DNA of 64,000 bases. Origin: Chiridota heheva. Lineage: Eukaryota > Echinodermata > Holothuroidea > Apodida > Chiridotidae. The stretch is from positions 60,234 through 124,233 of the forward strand of contig JAIGNY010000129.1 of NCBI GenBank assembly GCA_020152595.1, written 5' to 3'. The notes beneath the pieces are model-generated. The model was not told the origin of the DNA. It searched no databases and saw nothing but the letters and a program-made list of their open reading frames with translations. Numbering within the stretch: position 1 is the first letter of the stretch; the number at the start of each line of letters is the position of its first letter. The position numbers and the translations under genes are program-made. Below, piece by piece: positions 46,266 to 58,401 of this stretch.

Positions 46266-47665
46266 GTTCTCAATTTATTGCAAGTCGTTGGGGATTTTAG
46301 ATTGTGAAAATTTTGACTTGATATTATTTACTCAAATCATGTATCATTTCGCCATGGTCACATTCATTTCCATGAAACAGAAAGAAAGCTGCCACCTCAG
46401 AAAGTGGGGTTGTGGAGAGGAAATGGGGCAGTAAGTCTCCTTCACAAATTGGGGGATTGAGGGGTTGGTGGGGGACATCGTGGACTAATATTCCTCTGCA
46501 AAATGAGGAAATTATTTTGCAAAAGCTGTATTTTTTTAGAATTGTACCATGAAGTGCAAGGAAAGTCCCCTGTCCACCGAGAAGTTCATCTTGGTAAAAC
46601 TTTGAGCTTTGTGGGGAGGGCATGTAATTCTTCACTCAACCCAAAATCGTTGCCTCCCTCCCCCTCCCCCAACCAGGGTTTCATCTAGAAATTAGAGAAA
46701 TGGGTGTTCTAAGGATGGGGTTACCTTGGATGACCAGGTATCGAGGTCACCAAACTCTCTGGAAGTTTGATCTATTTAAGGGGTCAGGATTGGCTTCTAA
46801 GAAACCCTAAATGTTTTTACGGAAACAAGCATGAAATCTACGTAAAAATTAATAAACCTGATGCTCTTTGAGTTGACATTTCAAGTAAGTTTTGCTAACC
46901 TGCAATCTGCAATGGACTAGGGTCCCATTCAGGGGGATTCAAGTACCCTCATCCACTTAGCACCATGGAAATCATGCACCAGATCTAGCTCTCAAGGCTT
47001 GCAGAGATTTTAACGTAAAGAATTATTGTACTTGGTTCTGTATAATTGAATGTAATGAATGATTTCGTACTGGTATTTATTGTGTTATCAGAAGCTTAAT
47101 ATTTTTTTGCTGCACCTTATAATTCTAGCATGTAACAAAACTATAAACCCTTACACTACCACGCGGTGATAGTATCGCCGTTTTCAAACCACCTTTTTCT
47201 AAAAATTAAATCGGGACTTTGCCACAGTACTATAGGAGTAATCTTGGTATCATTTTAAAGTACTCGGATATTTCTTTCACAAAATAAAACTTTTTCATAG
47301 GGGTCATATTACATAATTTTTAGAACAAGTACATCGGAAAAGGGTAAAACTAAAAAATTGCTAAAAAATGTACATTTTTTTTTCTTTTCTCTTTTAAATT
47401 TTACAATAACTTTAAGATCACATTTTTGCTTTAGAATCAAACAAGCAAGTCGTAAGACATGATAGTATTGGTTTCTGGTATAATTTTTATAATCCCTATG
47501 TGTAATTTTTTGTTCTGGAGAAATTTCTTCAAAATTTCATGAATTTCTGCCATTTTTGACCCAAGCTGTACATCACACATCGTTTCATTTGATATATAAA
47601 TGAAGGCACACTCCCCTCTATTTAGAACCTGTCCTATAAGAAATATATTACACCTCTCCAATTTG
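46266..47665. other. Intronic DNA, nothing recognised
   Basis: Open frames at 46324-46635 (-) and 46503-46688 (+) overlap antisense and have no signature. Near 46675, CCAGGGTTTCATCTAGAAATTA resembles one end of a hAT-type element, but no partner end was found. Confidence 0.4.
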
Positions 47666-47667
47666 AA

Positions 47668-47737
47668 CGACTACTTGGTGCAGAGGAAATGTAAGCGGCA
47701 AGCATGCGAACGCTCCGGGTTCGAGTCTCACCGTGAC
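47668..47737 (+). repeat. tRNA-like element (pseudo-tRNA or SINE head)
   Basis: TGGTGCAGAGG (47676-47686) fits the polymerase III A box and GGTTCGAGTCT (47718-47728) the B box, with tRNA-like spacing. The acceptor and anticodon stems do not pair convincingly, so this is unlikely to be a working tRNA gene. Confidence 0.4.
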
Positions 47738-48692
47738 CACTGCGTAATTATTTTTCTGCTGCAGCTTTCCGGGGTCGTTTGACTTTTATCCGGCATTTTT
47801 GATGTGTTTTCATCTTTTCTTTCTTTGTAAAAATTATAGATTAGTAACATTGGAAAGGAAATTTAAAAAAGAATCTAAATATGTAACACAAATCTCTGTT
47901 TTCAATACTGACAAGAAGTTATATTTCTGCAAAGATTGACCATTTGTTGACCAAATTTAGCCAAAAATTGCTTAATTTGCATACTTTTGTCCAATATTTC
48001 CTAAATTGGTTTTAATTACTCAAAAGATAAACATCTTAGCATGTATTCCAACTAAACTTGTAACGAAAGAAAATGAAAGGAAAATTGTCAAAAATGCATA
48101 TGAAAAAAAAGTTACCAAAATTGGGGTCGCTTTTTTCAAAGCCCTGGTAGAGTAAGGGTTAAACATTGATCTGTGTCATTCATGCGTAATTAAAAGTTTA
48201 CATGTATTTATTTATTGACTCGTTTGCTTTGTTGTGTTATTTTGTAGAGTTTTATTAAAAACATTTCACTATTATAAGCTTATTAACTCCTAATTTTATT
48301 TTTCAATTACATGTTAATTACATCCTATATAGAAATATGAATAATCATATTTCTTTTCCCATATACCTGATAGGTCAATGTTTTACCCCACAGAAAAAAG
48401 AAAACAAAAAATTGGGAGCAGGTGAGCAAAGTTTGTTACAACAAGTGAACAACAGAAGAGATTTGCAGTTTTATGAGAATCATGATTTAATTTTTCAAAC
48501 TGAAATGAGCAATTGTATGTTAAAAAGTTTCATTTCCAAAATTCCAAACTACTTTATCTGATAATCTGCTTTTCAGGGGACTATGGCTCTCATATCAAGT
48601 TATGAAGCTGTGTTGATTATTTCAGCTGGGACTTTGTGAAGTTTGCTGTGCATAAGACAGCTGCACGGCAAAATAAAACCTTGTCCCCATCT
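47738..48692. other. Intronic DNA, nothing recognised
   Basis: Very AT-rich, with no coding or repeat feature that I can support. Confidence 0.4.
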
Positions 48693-48812
48693 TTGTGCAG
48701 GAGGATAACAGGCCCTGCATGGGGAGGATAACAGGCCCTGCATGGGGAGGATAACAGGCCCTGCATGGGGAGGATAACAGGCCCTGCATGGGGAGGATAA
48801 CAGGCCCTGCTT
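48693..48812. repeat. 23-bp minisatellite, 5 copies
   Basis: Unit GGATAACAGGCCCTGCATGG plus GGA, virtually identical, implying a young array. Confidence 0.95.
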
Positions 48813-48877
48813 TTGCAAGAGAAAATCAAGAGGCTTACATTCTCTAACAGTATTTTCAAAAATAAAATCTTAAATTT

Positions 48878-49035
48878 CTGTATTAGTTAATGGGTGTATT
48901 AGTTAATGGGTGTTTTAGTTAATGGGTGTATTAGTTAATGGGTGTATTATTTAATGGGTGTATTAGTTAATGGGTGTATTAGTTAATGGGTGTATTAGTT
49001 AATGGGTGTATTAGTTAATGGGTGTATTAGTTAAC
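48878..49035. repeat. 16-bp minisatellite, about 10 copies
   Basis: Unit TGTATTAGTTAATGGG, near-perfect. It starts 66 bp after the 23-bp array. Confidence 0.95.
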
Positions 49036-49424
49036 GGTATATTAAAATCTGAGGAGATCAGTTTTTTAATCTTGGAAATAGGCCTTTAATTTTTGTAGGC
49101 ATGGCTGATCAAAGTCAGATCAATTTTTCATTCATGCTAAATTTGTGGTGTACAGTATATACTTTAAATTTCTTTCCTAAATCTTTGTCACTGAAAATAA
49201 TGGGAAAGTCTTTAGAATTTGATGGATGATTATGGTAATAAGAGGCTCAAATACTGATCAAAATTTGCTGCATCAAAGAATTATGAAAGATGAATCAAAA
49301 ACAAAGTACCGTATTCGACATCATAATAAGCGCTCATCAATGAATATCAAAATACAAAAACTTAAACATCAATTATATTGAATGCTTTTTGGTTCCGATG
49401 CGATATAATCAGGACCCTGTGCCG

Positions 49425-50345
49425 TCATGATGGCGTGTATGTGGGTGTGTGTGTATGTTTGTGACTGCCAGCTCGTAAACGTGATATCTCAAGAACTATA
49501 CACTGGATTCATGTCATATGTGGTAGACAGATATCATATGGTCCCTAGATGTGCCCTATTGTTTTTGGTAGTGATATCATGCATATTAATGAGTAGGTGG
49601 GGCTTAAAGTAAAAATCTTGGAATGTTTGTATTTTAAGAACCATATGTCTGTTTTGTTCCATATTTGGTGTATTTATGACGTTAGCTGGTGTGTACATGC
49701 TCATAATGTAATAACGCTCAATTTTATCAATATGCATAGAGGGCGGGGCTTAATATGATTTTGCTGAAAAGAGCTTGTGAACATGGTATCTCAAGATCAG
49801 TCAACTTGGATTCATGTCATATTTGGTATACAAATAGCCCATGGTCTGTAGATATGCCCTATTGTTTTTTGGTGGTGATATCATGCATATTAAAAAGTGG
49901 GAGGGGTTTAAAGTGAACATTTTGAAGAAGTGATAAATGAGCAACTGTATGTCCCTTTTGCATGATAATTTTGTTGGTTATTGTGTACATTGTTATGTTA
50001 TCAGCAGATGTCATTAATATGCATGGTGGGCATGGCTTTATGTGAAAGTGCTTAATGATGTAAACACCACCGTACCTCATGAACGATACATCAGATTTAT
50101 GCTATATCAGGTACACAGATGGGTCATGGTCTGAACTTAAGTTCTAATGTTGTGGTAGTGAATGTAAATGAGTAGGCGGGGCTTACTGACAAATTCTTGT
50201 TACTGACAAATTCTTGCAATCGGATGAATGAGCAATCGATTTTGCCTTATACTTGCTATGATAATGTTGTTAGTTATTGTGCAAATTGCTAATGTTGTCA
50301 ACATTTGTATTGATCTGCATGGTGGGTGTGGGTTATGAATAAATA
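49425..50345. repeat. Dispersed repeat in 4-5 tandem ~190-bp units (family also at 21839-22420)
   Basis: Repeated ordered blocks: GCTCGTAAACGTGATATCTC, AAGAAC, GGATTCATGTCATAT, GGTCCCTAGATGTGCCCTAT, GATATCATGCATATTAATGA and GTAGGTGGGGCTTAAAGT. Later units are more diverged. It is non-coding; short minus frames (49534-49737, 49859-50080) are by-products of the repeat. Confidence 0.8.
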
Positions 50346-50384
50346 TCCTGGAACAAATATTTCATGATATGCAATGAATTGGGA

Positions 50385-51000
50385 ACTTAGAATCATAAGA
50401 GAGATTCCTTACTTTGGGAATAAGTCTAGTGGCTCTTGGCTGAACCTGCCCTAAAATGAACTTATCCTTCTCATAAAATTGACTCCAAGCCTGAATAGCA
50501 TACTTAAGGTGGGGCCTGACTAACTGTTAATACAAATTAATAACAACCTCTCTACCAAGAAAACAAACATTTCTTCTAATCAAACCAAGCATCCTATTTG
50601 CCCTTGCTTCTGCTAAAGCACACTGTTTAGAAGGCTTCAGATTGCTAGTATTAACAACACCTAGATCCCTTTCTTGATCAACACAACCAAGATTTGAACC
50701 ATTCATGCAGTTATTAATAGCCAAATTGCTCTGACCAAAATGAATAACTTTGCATTTATCATTATTGAATGGTCTACATCTGCCATGTTTGGGACCAAGA
50801 AACTAACTTATCCAGATCAGTTTGCAACAGTGAAGAATCTCTCGCATCATCAACAATCCTGTACAGCTTAGTGTCATCAGCAAATTTACAAATCCTGGAG
50901 CCAAGGAAACATTAATATCATTAATGAAGATTAAGAAAAGAAGCAGACCGAATACAGAACCCTGAGGAACACCACTTGTAACTTTTTTTCATGGAGATAC
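50385..51000 (-). mobile_element. CR1-like reverse transcriptase fragment, minus strand
   Basis: Minus-strand translation in shifting frames: GVPQGSVFG and LLFLIFINDI (near 50975), ICKFADDTKLYRIVDD, then ERDLGVVNTSNLKPSKQCAL, ANRMLGLIRRN and LVRPHLKYAIQAWS. It is truncated at both ends and abuts the I-like copy D, which is on the opposite strand. It differs in sequence from the L2-like element at 38-42 kb. Confidence 0.85.
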
Positions 51001-51004
51001 TTCA

Positions 51005-53375
51005 CCATTAACAACAACTCTTTGCTACCGCCCCATCGCTCTCACCTGCTGTCTCTGTAAAATTATGTAAAGGATCATTAACCAGAGACTAAACTGGTTC
51101 CTTGAGACCAACAGAATCCTCTCCCCACACCAAAGCGGCTTCGAAAAACATTGCAATACCCTAGACCAGTTGATTATGCTCGACACCGCTATTCGGGAAT
51201 CCTTTACAAAAAAGGAACACCTCATTGCCATATTTTTTGACCTCGAAAAAGCTTTCGACACTACTTGGAAATACGGCATTACCCGCAAACGTCACACCAT
51301 CAGCCTCAGAGGCCACCTCCCCATCTTTATTCAAAACTCTCTCTCACCCAGGCAGTTCCAAGTTTGTATTGGCCACACCCTCTCCAACCTGTACCCCCAA
51401 GAAGAGGGCGTCCCCCAAAGCAGCATCCTCTCTCCCACTCTCTTCAACCTGAGCATTAATGACATCGCGGATATAAACCTTGGCCTCAACATCAAACGTA
51501 CCTTCTATGTGGATGACTTCACCATCTTCTACTCTTCCCCTAGCTTTCCTATTGTTGAAAATAGGCTCCAAAGCAGCCTCAACCAGCTGCAAGTCTGGAG
51601 CAACAATAACGGTTTTAAATTCTTTAAAGACAAGACAGTCTGCATGTACTTTTGTCATTTCAACAACCTCCACCCCAACCCGAACTTTGTGCTCAATGGC
51701 AATCGCATCCCCAAAGTTGAATACACAAAGTTTCTGGGTCTAACTCTAGACCCCAAGCTCACCTACAAGCAACACATCACCAACCTGAAACTAAAATACA
51801 ATAGCTCCCTCAACATCCTCCGACTCCTCTCCAACACCACTTAAGGTGTGAACCACTATGCACTCCTCAAAATTTTCAGGCTCACCATTCGTGCCAAGCT
51901 TGACTATGGCAATATTGTTCACTGTGTTGCTCACAACTCATACCTCAACCACATCAACACCATCTAAAGTGAAGCCCTCAGGCTTTGTCTAGGTGCCTAT
52001 AGGACCTCCCCAATCACCAGCCTTCATGTTGAAGCCAACAAACCCCCCTTTCTACTTAGATGTAGAAAGCTTAGCCTCTCCTATGCTTTTAGAGTCCTTA
52101 CCAACCTCATTAGGTACCCCAATTTCTCCACCCTCTTTGATAGGATTAAAACTCTATCCCCTCCCTTCAGCTTATGCATTAAATCAGACCTCTTTCATCT
52201 CGGCATCAACCCTACTTTCGGCACCTCCTGGCCCACTTTTCCTCCTTGGGCCACCCCCCTCCCTTCTGTTTACCTGGGCCTCCCCACTCATCACAAAACT
52301 CAAAGCCACCCTAACCTCTTCATAAATCTCCACAACCAAATCAAAGACCAACTCCCAAATTACACCTCCATCTATACTGATGGCTCCAAGAAAGGCAACA
52401 AGACAGCTGCTGCTGCCGCCATCCAAGATATCACCCTCAGTAGCAGACTTGCCGACTACCCATCCATCTTTTCAGCCGAGGCTAAGGCCATTCTCCTCGC
52501 CCTCAACTTTATTGAGTACTCTCTGCTCAGCCACTTTGCCATTTTCTTCAACTCAAAGGCTGTTCTTACTTCTTTACTCAATCTTATATGGGATAACCTC
52601 ACATGCCACCTCCTTCAGAGGAAACTCCTTTCTCCCACCCTCTGCAGGAAAAGTGTTCTTTTCTTTTAGATACCCAGCCATGTTGGCATCCCTGGCAATG
52701 ACAGGGCTGATGCAGCCGCTAAGCTTGCCCTCAACCTCCTCCCTACCCCTTTTCCCAAAGCCCTCTCTGACATCCAACCGCTTATCGCTTCCCTAATTCG
52801 TGACCGCTGGCAAACCTCATGGAACTCCCAAATTGATAACAAACTCCATGTCATCCAGCCCACAAATCTAATCAAATCCACCATTAATAACCTCTCTCAT
52901 ATCGACAACGTTCATATTACCCATCTTAGAATTGGTCACACCCACCTTACTCACTCCCACCTTCTTATTGGCTTCTCCCAATCCTTCTGCAACAATTGCC
53001 ACTGCACCCTCACAATCCATCACGTTCTCCTTGCTTGCCACCTGTACAACCTTCCCAGAGCTTCCCTCGCTCCCCACAGCTCAATTGCTGAGTTCTTTCA
53101 GAAAAATCCTCCTGATAAAATTATTTCCTTTCTTCATCGTGCTTCCCTCCACAACCATATTTAATTCTCCTCTTCCACCCCCTCTCTACTTTGTTTTTGT
53201 TTCAAGCATGCACCTCCCCTCTCGATCACAGCTTTCTGACCTCTTGTCCTTGAATTTCTCTCATTCTCCCCCTGTTTCCTTTCCTTCCTACCTCTAGAAT
53301 GATCTGACCTCTCAGGCACAATTTGATCCTCGTTGCCGTGGTGCTGTTAAGCCCTCATCAAACAAACAAACAAAC
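51005..53375 (+). mobile_element. I/R1-like non-LTR retrotransposon, best-preserved ORF2 3' two-thirds (copy D)
   Basis: It opens in the reverse transcriptase at CYRPIALTCCLCKI. A 224-codon frame (51170-51844) holds FFDLEKAFDTTWKYGI (first catalytic Asp), EGVPQSSILSPTLFNLSIND and the YVDD box (TFYVDDFTIFY). The thumb has KFLGLTLDPKLTYKQHI. A connection region follows with stops, then RNase H: SIYTDGSKKGNKTAAA, PSIFSAEAKAILLALNFIEY, HFAIFFNSKAVL and IPSHVGIPGNDRADAAAK. The C-terminal block is HLRIGHTHLTHSHLLIG and CNNCHCTLTIHHVLLAC. It ends in GTTAAGCCCTCATC (AAAC)n. 5' truncation, one in-frame stop near 51065 and others later mean it is inactive. RT plus RNase H plus gag knuckles (copy C) place the family in the I/R1/Nimb group. 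Confidence 0.92.
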
Positions 53376-53439
53376 TCTTTGTGACCTGTCAACTAACAAA
53401 GAATATATCTAACTGTCACACTTTCCCTCCTCACCAAGT

Positions 53440-53640
53440 GCTCTTGTTTTCGTCATGAGCCTGCCCAAAGATCCTATTGTCTTTGGTGCTGATGTCATAA
53501 ATATTAATGAGAAGGTGGGAATAATTGTAAAATTCTGTATGGCATCATATTTCCACAACCCATGTCAGATTTCAATCAAACTTGGTTTGCTGCTTTTGGT
53601 ATTAAAAGCAAGGATGATACAGGATCCCATAGAATGTTGA
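53440..53640. repeat. Fragment of the 21.8/49.4-kb dispersed repeat
   Basis: GCTGATGTCATAAATATTAA, TGAGAAGGTGGG and CAAGGATGATACAGGATCCC match 22258-22380 in order. Confidence 0.75.
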
Positions 53641-53671
53641 GTTGTTGACTTCATCATTATGCATGTCAGGC

Positions 53672-53895
53672 AGAGCCAAATACAATTTTTTGTTGTTGTT
53701 GTGATTGTGGCTTATAGCTTAAGTCAAAACCTTAACACTTAAACAAGCAACAAAATATACATCCATTACATGTTACAGTATGATAAATAAACTACACATG
53801 TAAGAACACAACATTTAAAGATATATGATAAAAAACAAAATTGCTTTTAATCAAAAGTTAGCATCGGAACCGCATGGGATTTCTCCCTCTGGTAT
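53672..53895. repeat. Dispersed repeat (pair with 25467-25745)
   Basis: Same ordered blocks and orientation as the 25.4-kb copy, shorter by one duplicated segment. Confidence 0.85.
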
Positions 53896-54184
53896 GTATT
53901 TATATTCCATACATTTTTTGCAGGAAATCTTGAATCCTTGTTAATACGGAGAGAAGAAATTTGTGTTAGATACTTATGCAGCGGTCAAACGGCCCCCCAC
54001 AAGCAGGCTGTGAAATATAACTCGCCTACTCGCAATGGGCGAGTAAACAAAAATGTGGGAAGTAAAAATATCATAATATACTGTGTTACTCTCCACACTT
54101 AATAAAGCCAAGGCGAGTGAAAATCATGTTTTAATAAATTATTTTATTTCATGTAACATACTTACAATACTGTCTTGTCTTTTT
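53896..54184. other. Spacer with one end of a possible inverted pair
   Basis: TGCAGCGGTCAAACGGC near 53980 is the reverse complement of GCCGTTTGACCGCTGCA near 58984. The two might be opposite ends or copies of an element. Confidence 0.35.
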
Positions 54185-55110
54185 TCTGTAGTAAAAGATA
54201 CCACTTGTCCTCCACACACACGAAAACAAGTGATCCATTAAAATCCAAAACATAAATCAATATTTGGCCGTTAGCCGTTAACTTTAATATCCCAAAACGC
54301 CACCTATTGTGTGTAGCCATATACACTGTTTACATCCAGTGAAAGGTATGGTATGAAGGCAACTGACGTACCTGGGGAAATTGTGCAATATCTTGTTGTT
54401 GTCAGCAAGTTACTGCATGACCCAGCTACACAGATAAATATGATTGGCTCACGTAGCTTGCAAGAAATGTGTTAGTGTCAATATGGGTGGGAACGCTATA
54501 TCTTTCTGAGTAACGTCTTTGCTTGACGGAAATGGCAACTTTTATACTCGCTATCTCTGTTATTTCTTGAAGTGGGCGGAGCTTTGGAGCTCTCGTTATG
54601 CATAGAATACTGTACTTTCCAACTATTCCAGAAACAAATTCACTGAGGTAGCTGCCGCTGATATTAGACCGGTATGTACTACATACAGTACAGATATGCA
54701 CACAGTATGTGTACATATACAGGCTGGAGCCACGACAGGCATTGAGTGTAAACTTCTGCCATAGGGGCCTACTTGTTTCTGCCAGTAGGCCTGAATTTAA
54801 TGTTTAAAAATCTAAGTAAGTTTGTGCATGTTGATTTGATGAATTTTTTAAACCACCTACTTTATTTTACTGTGCACGTGTGCAGTCTTGCTATGTTTTT
54901 TGCCTATGTACAGTAATAAGTCAAGTCCAAGAAAAGGGCAATACAAAGGTATGCTAGGTGCGCGAAAATCGTCAAATTTCACTTGAAATTTTTGGCGGGT
55001 AGTTGAAAATACTTGGCGAGTGGAAATACTGCTTTCATCAAATTTACTCGCCAAGCTGTATAAGAGGCTGGCAAGTGACTTTTTTTTTGTATTTTCCTGG
55101 CCTGCCCTCA
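54185..55110. repeat. Dispersed repeat, unexpanded relative of 19020-20040
   Basis: Shared ordered blocks: CTCCACACACACGAAAACAA, ATTTGGCCGTTAGCC, TCAAGTCCAAGAAAAGGGCA, GTTGAAAATACTTGGCGAGT and GGCAAGTGACTTTTTTTTTG plus TATTTTCC. Here the ACTTGGCGAGT segment occurs in about one or two degenerate copies (near 54990-55080), against about 26 at 19.3-20 kb. A minus frame at 54426-54716 is unrecognised. Confidence 0.75.
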
Positions 55111-55444
55111 AGATTGTTCAAGATTCGACGTCATTACGAAGTCGAATCTTCAGGTCAAAAATTGTCAAGTTTGGGGGAAAATAATTGTGGGTGGTGTGAA
55201 TCTTGAACAAAATTTTCTTTGGGTAGTGTGACTCGTGAACAATGAAAAAAAAAAAGTTTGGTGAATCTTTGCTTAAAAACTATTGCAGATGGGTGAATCC
55301 TTGTCAAAATTCTTGAATCAAAGAAGGGAAATGCATCAAATTCAAATCATTAATGTTGAGTCAGCGTCGAACTGAAAAAAAGTTCTTACTATTTTCCGTT
55401 TGTGTATTGACTGAATAAAGCCGTTTCATCATCGCCACGCTAGC
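55111..55444. other. Spacer with diverged GTGAATCTT repeats
   Basis: Three loose repeats of a GTGAATCTTGAACAAAATTTT type (55195-55310). One more similar stretch lies at 58909-58930. Nothing coding. Confidence 0.4.
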
Positions 55445-56545
55445 ATGTACGTTGTGCTTTATTGTGCTTTATCATCATGAACATGTACAGCGTGTCTACC
55501 AAGCATGTCCGTTGTGGTGCTTTATCATCATGAACATTCACAGAGTGTCTACCAAGCATGTCCGTTGTGGTGCTTTAACATCATGAACATTTACAGAGTG
55601 GCTACAAAGCATGTCCGCTGTGGTGCTTTATCATTAGGACATTTACAGTGTCTACCAAGCATGTCCGTTGTGGTGCTTTATCATCATGAACATTTACAGA
55701 GTGTCTACAAAGCACGTCCGTTGTGGTGCTTTATTATCATGAACATTTACAGAGTGTCTACAAAGCATGTCCGTTGTGGTGCTTTATCATTAGGACATTT
55801 ACAGTGTCTACCAAGCATGTCCGTTGTGGTGCTTTATCATCATGAACATTTACAGAGTGTCTACAAAGCATGTCCGTTGTGGTGCTTTATTATCATGAAC
55901 ATTTACAGAGTGTCTACAAAGCATGTCCGTTGTGGTGCTTTATCATCATGAACATTTACAGCGTGTCTACAAAGCATGTCCGTTGTGGTGTTTTATCATC
56001 ATGAACATTTACAGCGTGTCTACAAAGCATGTCCGTTGTGGTGCTTTATCATCATGAACATTTACAGAGTGTCTACAAAGCATGTCCGTTGTGGTGCTTT
56101 ATCATCATGAACATTTACAGCGTGTCTACAAAGCATGTCCGTTGTGGTGCTTTATCATCATGGACATTTACAGTGTCTACCAAGCATGTCCATTGTGGTG
56201 CTTTATCATCATGAACATTTACAGTGTCTACAAAGCATGTCCGTTGTGGTGCTTTATTATCATGAACATTTACAGAGTGTCTACCAAGCATGTCCGTTGT
56301 GGTGCTTTATCATCATGAACATTCACAGAGTGTCTACCAAGCATGTCCGTTGTGGTGCTTTATTATCATGAACATTTACAGAGTGTCTACAAAGCATGTC
56401 AGTTGTGGTGCTTTATCATTATGAACATTTACATAGTGTCTACCAAGCATGTCCGTTGTGGTGCTTTAACATCATGAACATTTACAAAGTGTCTACCAAG
56501 CATGTCTGTTGCAGTGCTTTATCATCATTAACATTTTTAGGCAAA
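55445..56545. repeat. 53-bp minisatellite, about 20 copies
   Basis: Unit GTCCGTTGTGGTGCTTTATC, ATCATGAACATTTACAGAGT and GTCTACAAAGCAT, with 48-bp short variants (AGGACATTTACAGTGTC). The unit is not a multiple of 3, yet it is stop-free in all three + frames, so translation cycles through three peptides per 159 nt (for example MSVVVLYHHEHLQSVYKACP). The frames of up to 148 codons are best treated as artefacts. Confidence 0.95.
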
Positions 56546-56824
56546 ATGAATTCCTACATTTTAACAAATATCTTAATGACTGATTTGTTTCTTGTTTGGT
56601 AATACAGGACCATCTTGTTCTACCAACCTTGCCAGAGCACGGAAGATCAAATAACAATAAGTGATGTGGATATCATTCTCTTTAAATTGGTACGAGGGAG
56701 ATACAGACATGTCTCCTTGGGAGGAAGGGGCACCCATTAGCAAGGGGGACTAACAGAGGCAGGAGGTGTCTGTTTGAAAGTGATAAGAAACCTCAGTATT
56801 AAGGAACAATTTGTTCATGGTTTA
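56546..56824. other. Spacer between arrays
   Basis: Unique sequence, nothing recognised. Confidence 0.4.
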
Positions 56825-58312
56825 GAACTACCCTAGCATGAATGTAATACTTTACAGGAACCAGGGGTGGCAGAAGGAACTACCCTAGCATGCATGTAAT
56901 ACTTTACAGGAACCAGGGATGGCAGAAGGAACTACCTTAGCATGCATGTAATACTTTATAGGAACCAGGGGTGGCAGAAGGAACTACCCTAGCATGCATG
57001 TAATACTTTATAGGAACCAGGGGTGGCAGAAGGAACTACCTTAGCATGCATGTAATACTTTACTGGAACCAGGGATGGCAGAAGGAACTACCCTAGCATG
57101 CATGTAATACTTTATAGGAACCAGGGATGGCAGAAGGAACTACCCTAGCATGCATGTAATACTTTATAGGAACCAGGGATGGCAGAAGGAACTACCCTAG
57201 CTAGCATGTAATACTTTACTGGAACCAGGGATGGCAGAAGGAAGTACCCTAGCATGCATGTTATACTTTATAGGAACCAGGGATGGCAGAAGGAACTACC
57301 CTAGCTAGCATGTAATACTTTACAGGAACCAGGGATGGCAGAAGGAACTACCTTAGCATGCATGTAATACTTTACGGGAACCAGGGGTGGCAGAAGGAAC
57401 TACCCTAGCTAGCATGTAATACTTTATAGGAATAAGGGGTGGCAGAAGGAAGTACCCTAGCATGCATGTAATACTTTACAGGAACCAGGGGTGGCAGAAG
57501 GAAGTACCCTAGCATGCATGTAATACTTTACAGGAACCAGGGGTGGCAGAAGGAAGTACCCTAGCATGCATGCAATACTTTACTGGAACCAGGGGTGGCA
57601 GAAGGAACTACCCTAGCTAGCATGTAATACTTTATAGGAATAAAGAGTGGCAGAAGGAAGTACCCTAGCATGCATGTAATACTTTACAGGAACCAGGGGT
57701 GGCAGAAGGGACTACCCTAGCATGCATGTAATACTTTACAGGAACCAGGGATGGCAGAAGGAACTACCCTAGCATGCATGCAATACTTTATAGGAACCAG
57801 GGGTGGCAGAAGGAACTACCTTAGCATGCATGTAATACTTTACAGGAACCAGGGGTGGCAGAAGGGACTACCCTAGCATGCATGCAATACTTTACAGGAA
57901 CCAGGGATGGCAGAAGGAACTACCCTAGCTAGCATGTAATACTTTACAGGAACCAGGGATGGCAGAAGGAACTACCCTAGTATGCATGTAATACTTTACA
58001 GGAACCAGGGGTGGCAGAAGGGACTACCCTAGCATGCATGCAATACTTTACAGGAACCAGGGATGGCAGAAGGAACTACCCTAGCTAGCATGTAATACTT
58101 TACAGGAACCAGGGATGGCAGAAGGAACTACCCTAGCATGCATGTAATACTTTATAGGAACCAGGGGTGGCAGAAGGAACTACCCTAGCATGCATGTAAT
58201 ACTTTACAGGAACCAGGGATGGCAGAAGGAACTACCCTAGCTAGCATGTAATACTTTACAGGAACCAGGGATGGCAGAAGGAACTACCCTAGTATGCATG
58301 TAATACATTACA
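56825..58312. repeat. 52-bp minisatellite, about 28 copies, with two alternating subtypes
   Basis: Unit GGCAGAAGGAACTACCCTAG, CATGCATGTAATACTTTACA and GGAACCAGGGGT. Subtypes carry either the palindromic GCATGCATG or CTAGCTAGCATG core, and GGGGT or GGGAT. Subtype order is duplicated in blocks (for example about 57840-58000 and 57998-58160), showing higher-order expansion. Confidence 0.95.
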
Positions 58313-58401
58313 GGAACTTAAGATTCTTTTAGAAGTTACTTTGGAGTCAACAATGTTACAGTGGAATTTATCATACAGAAAAAGCAACGCAAAGCACGAC
58401 G

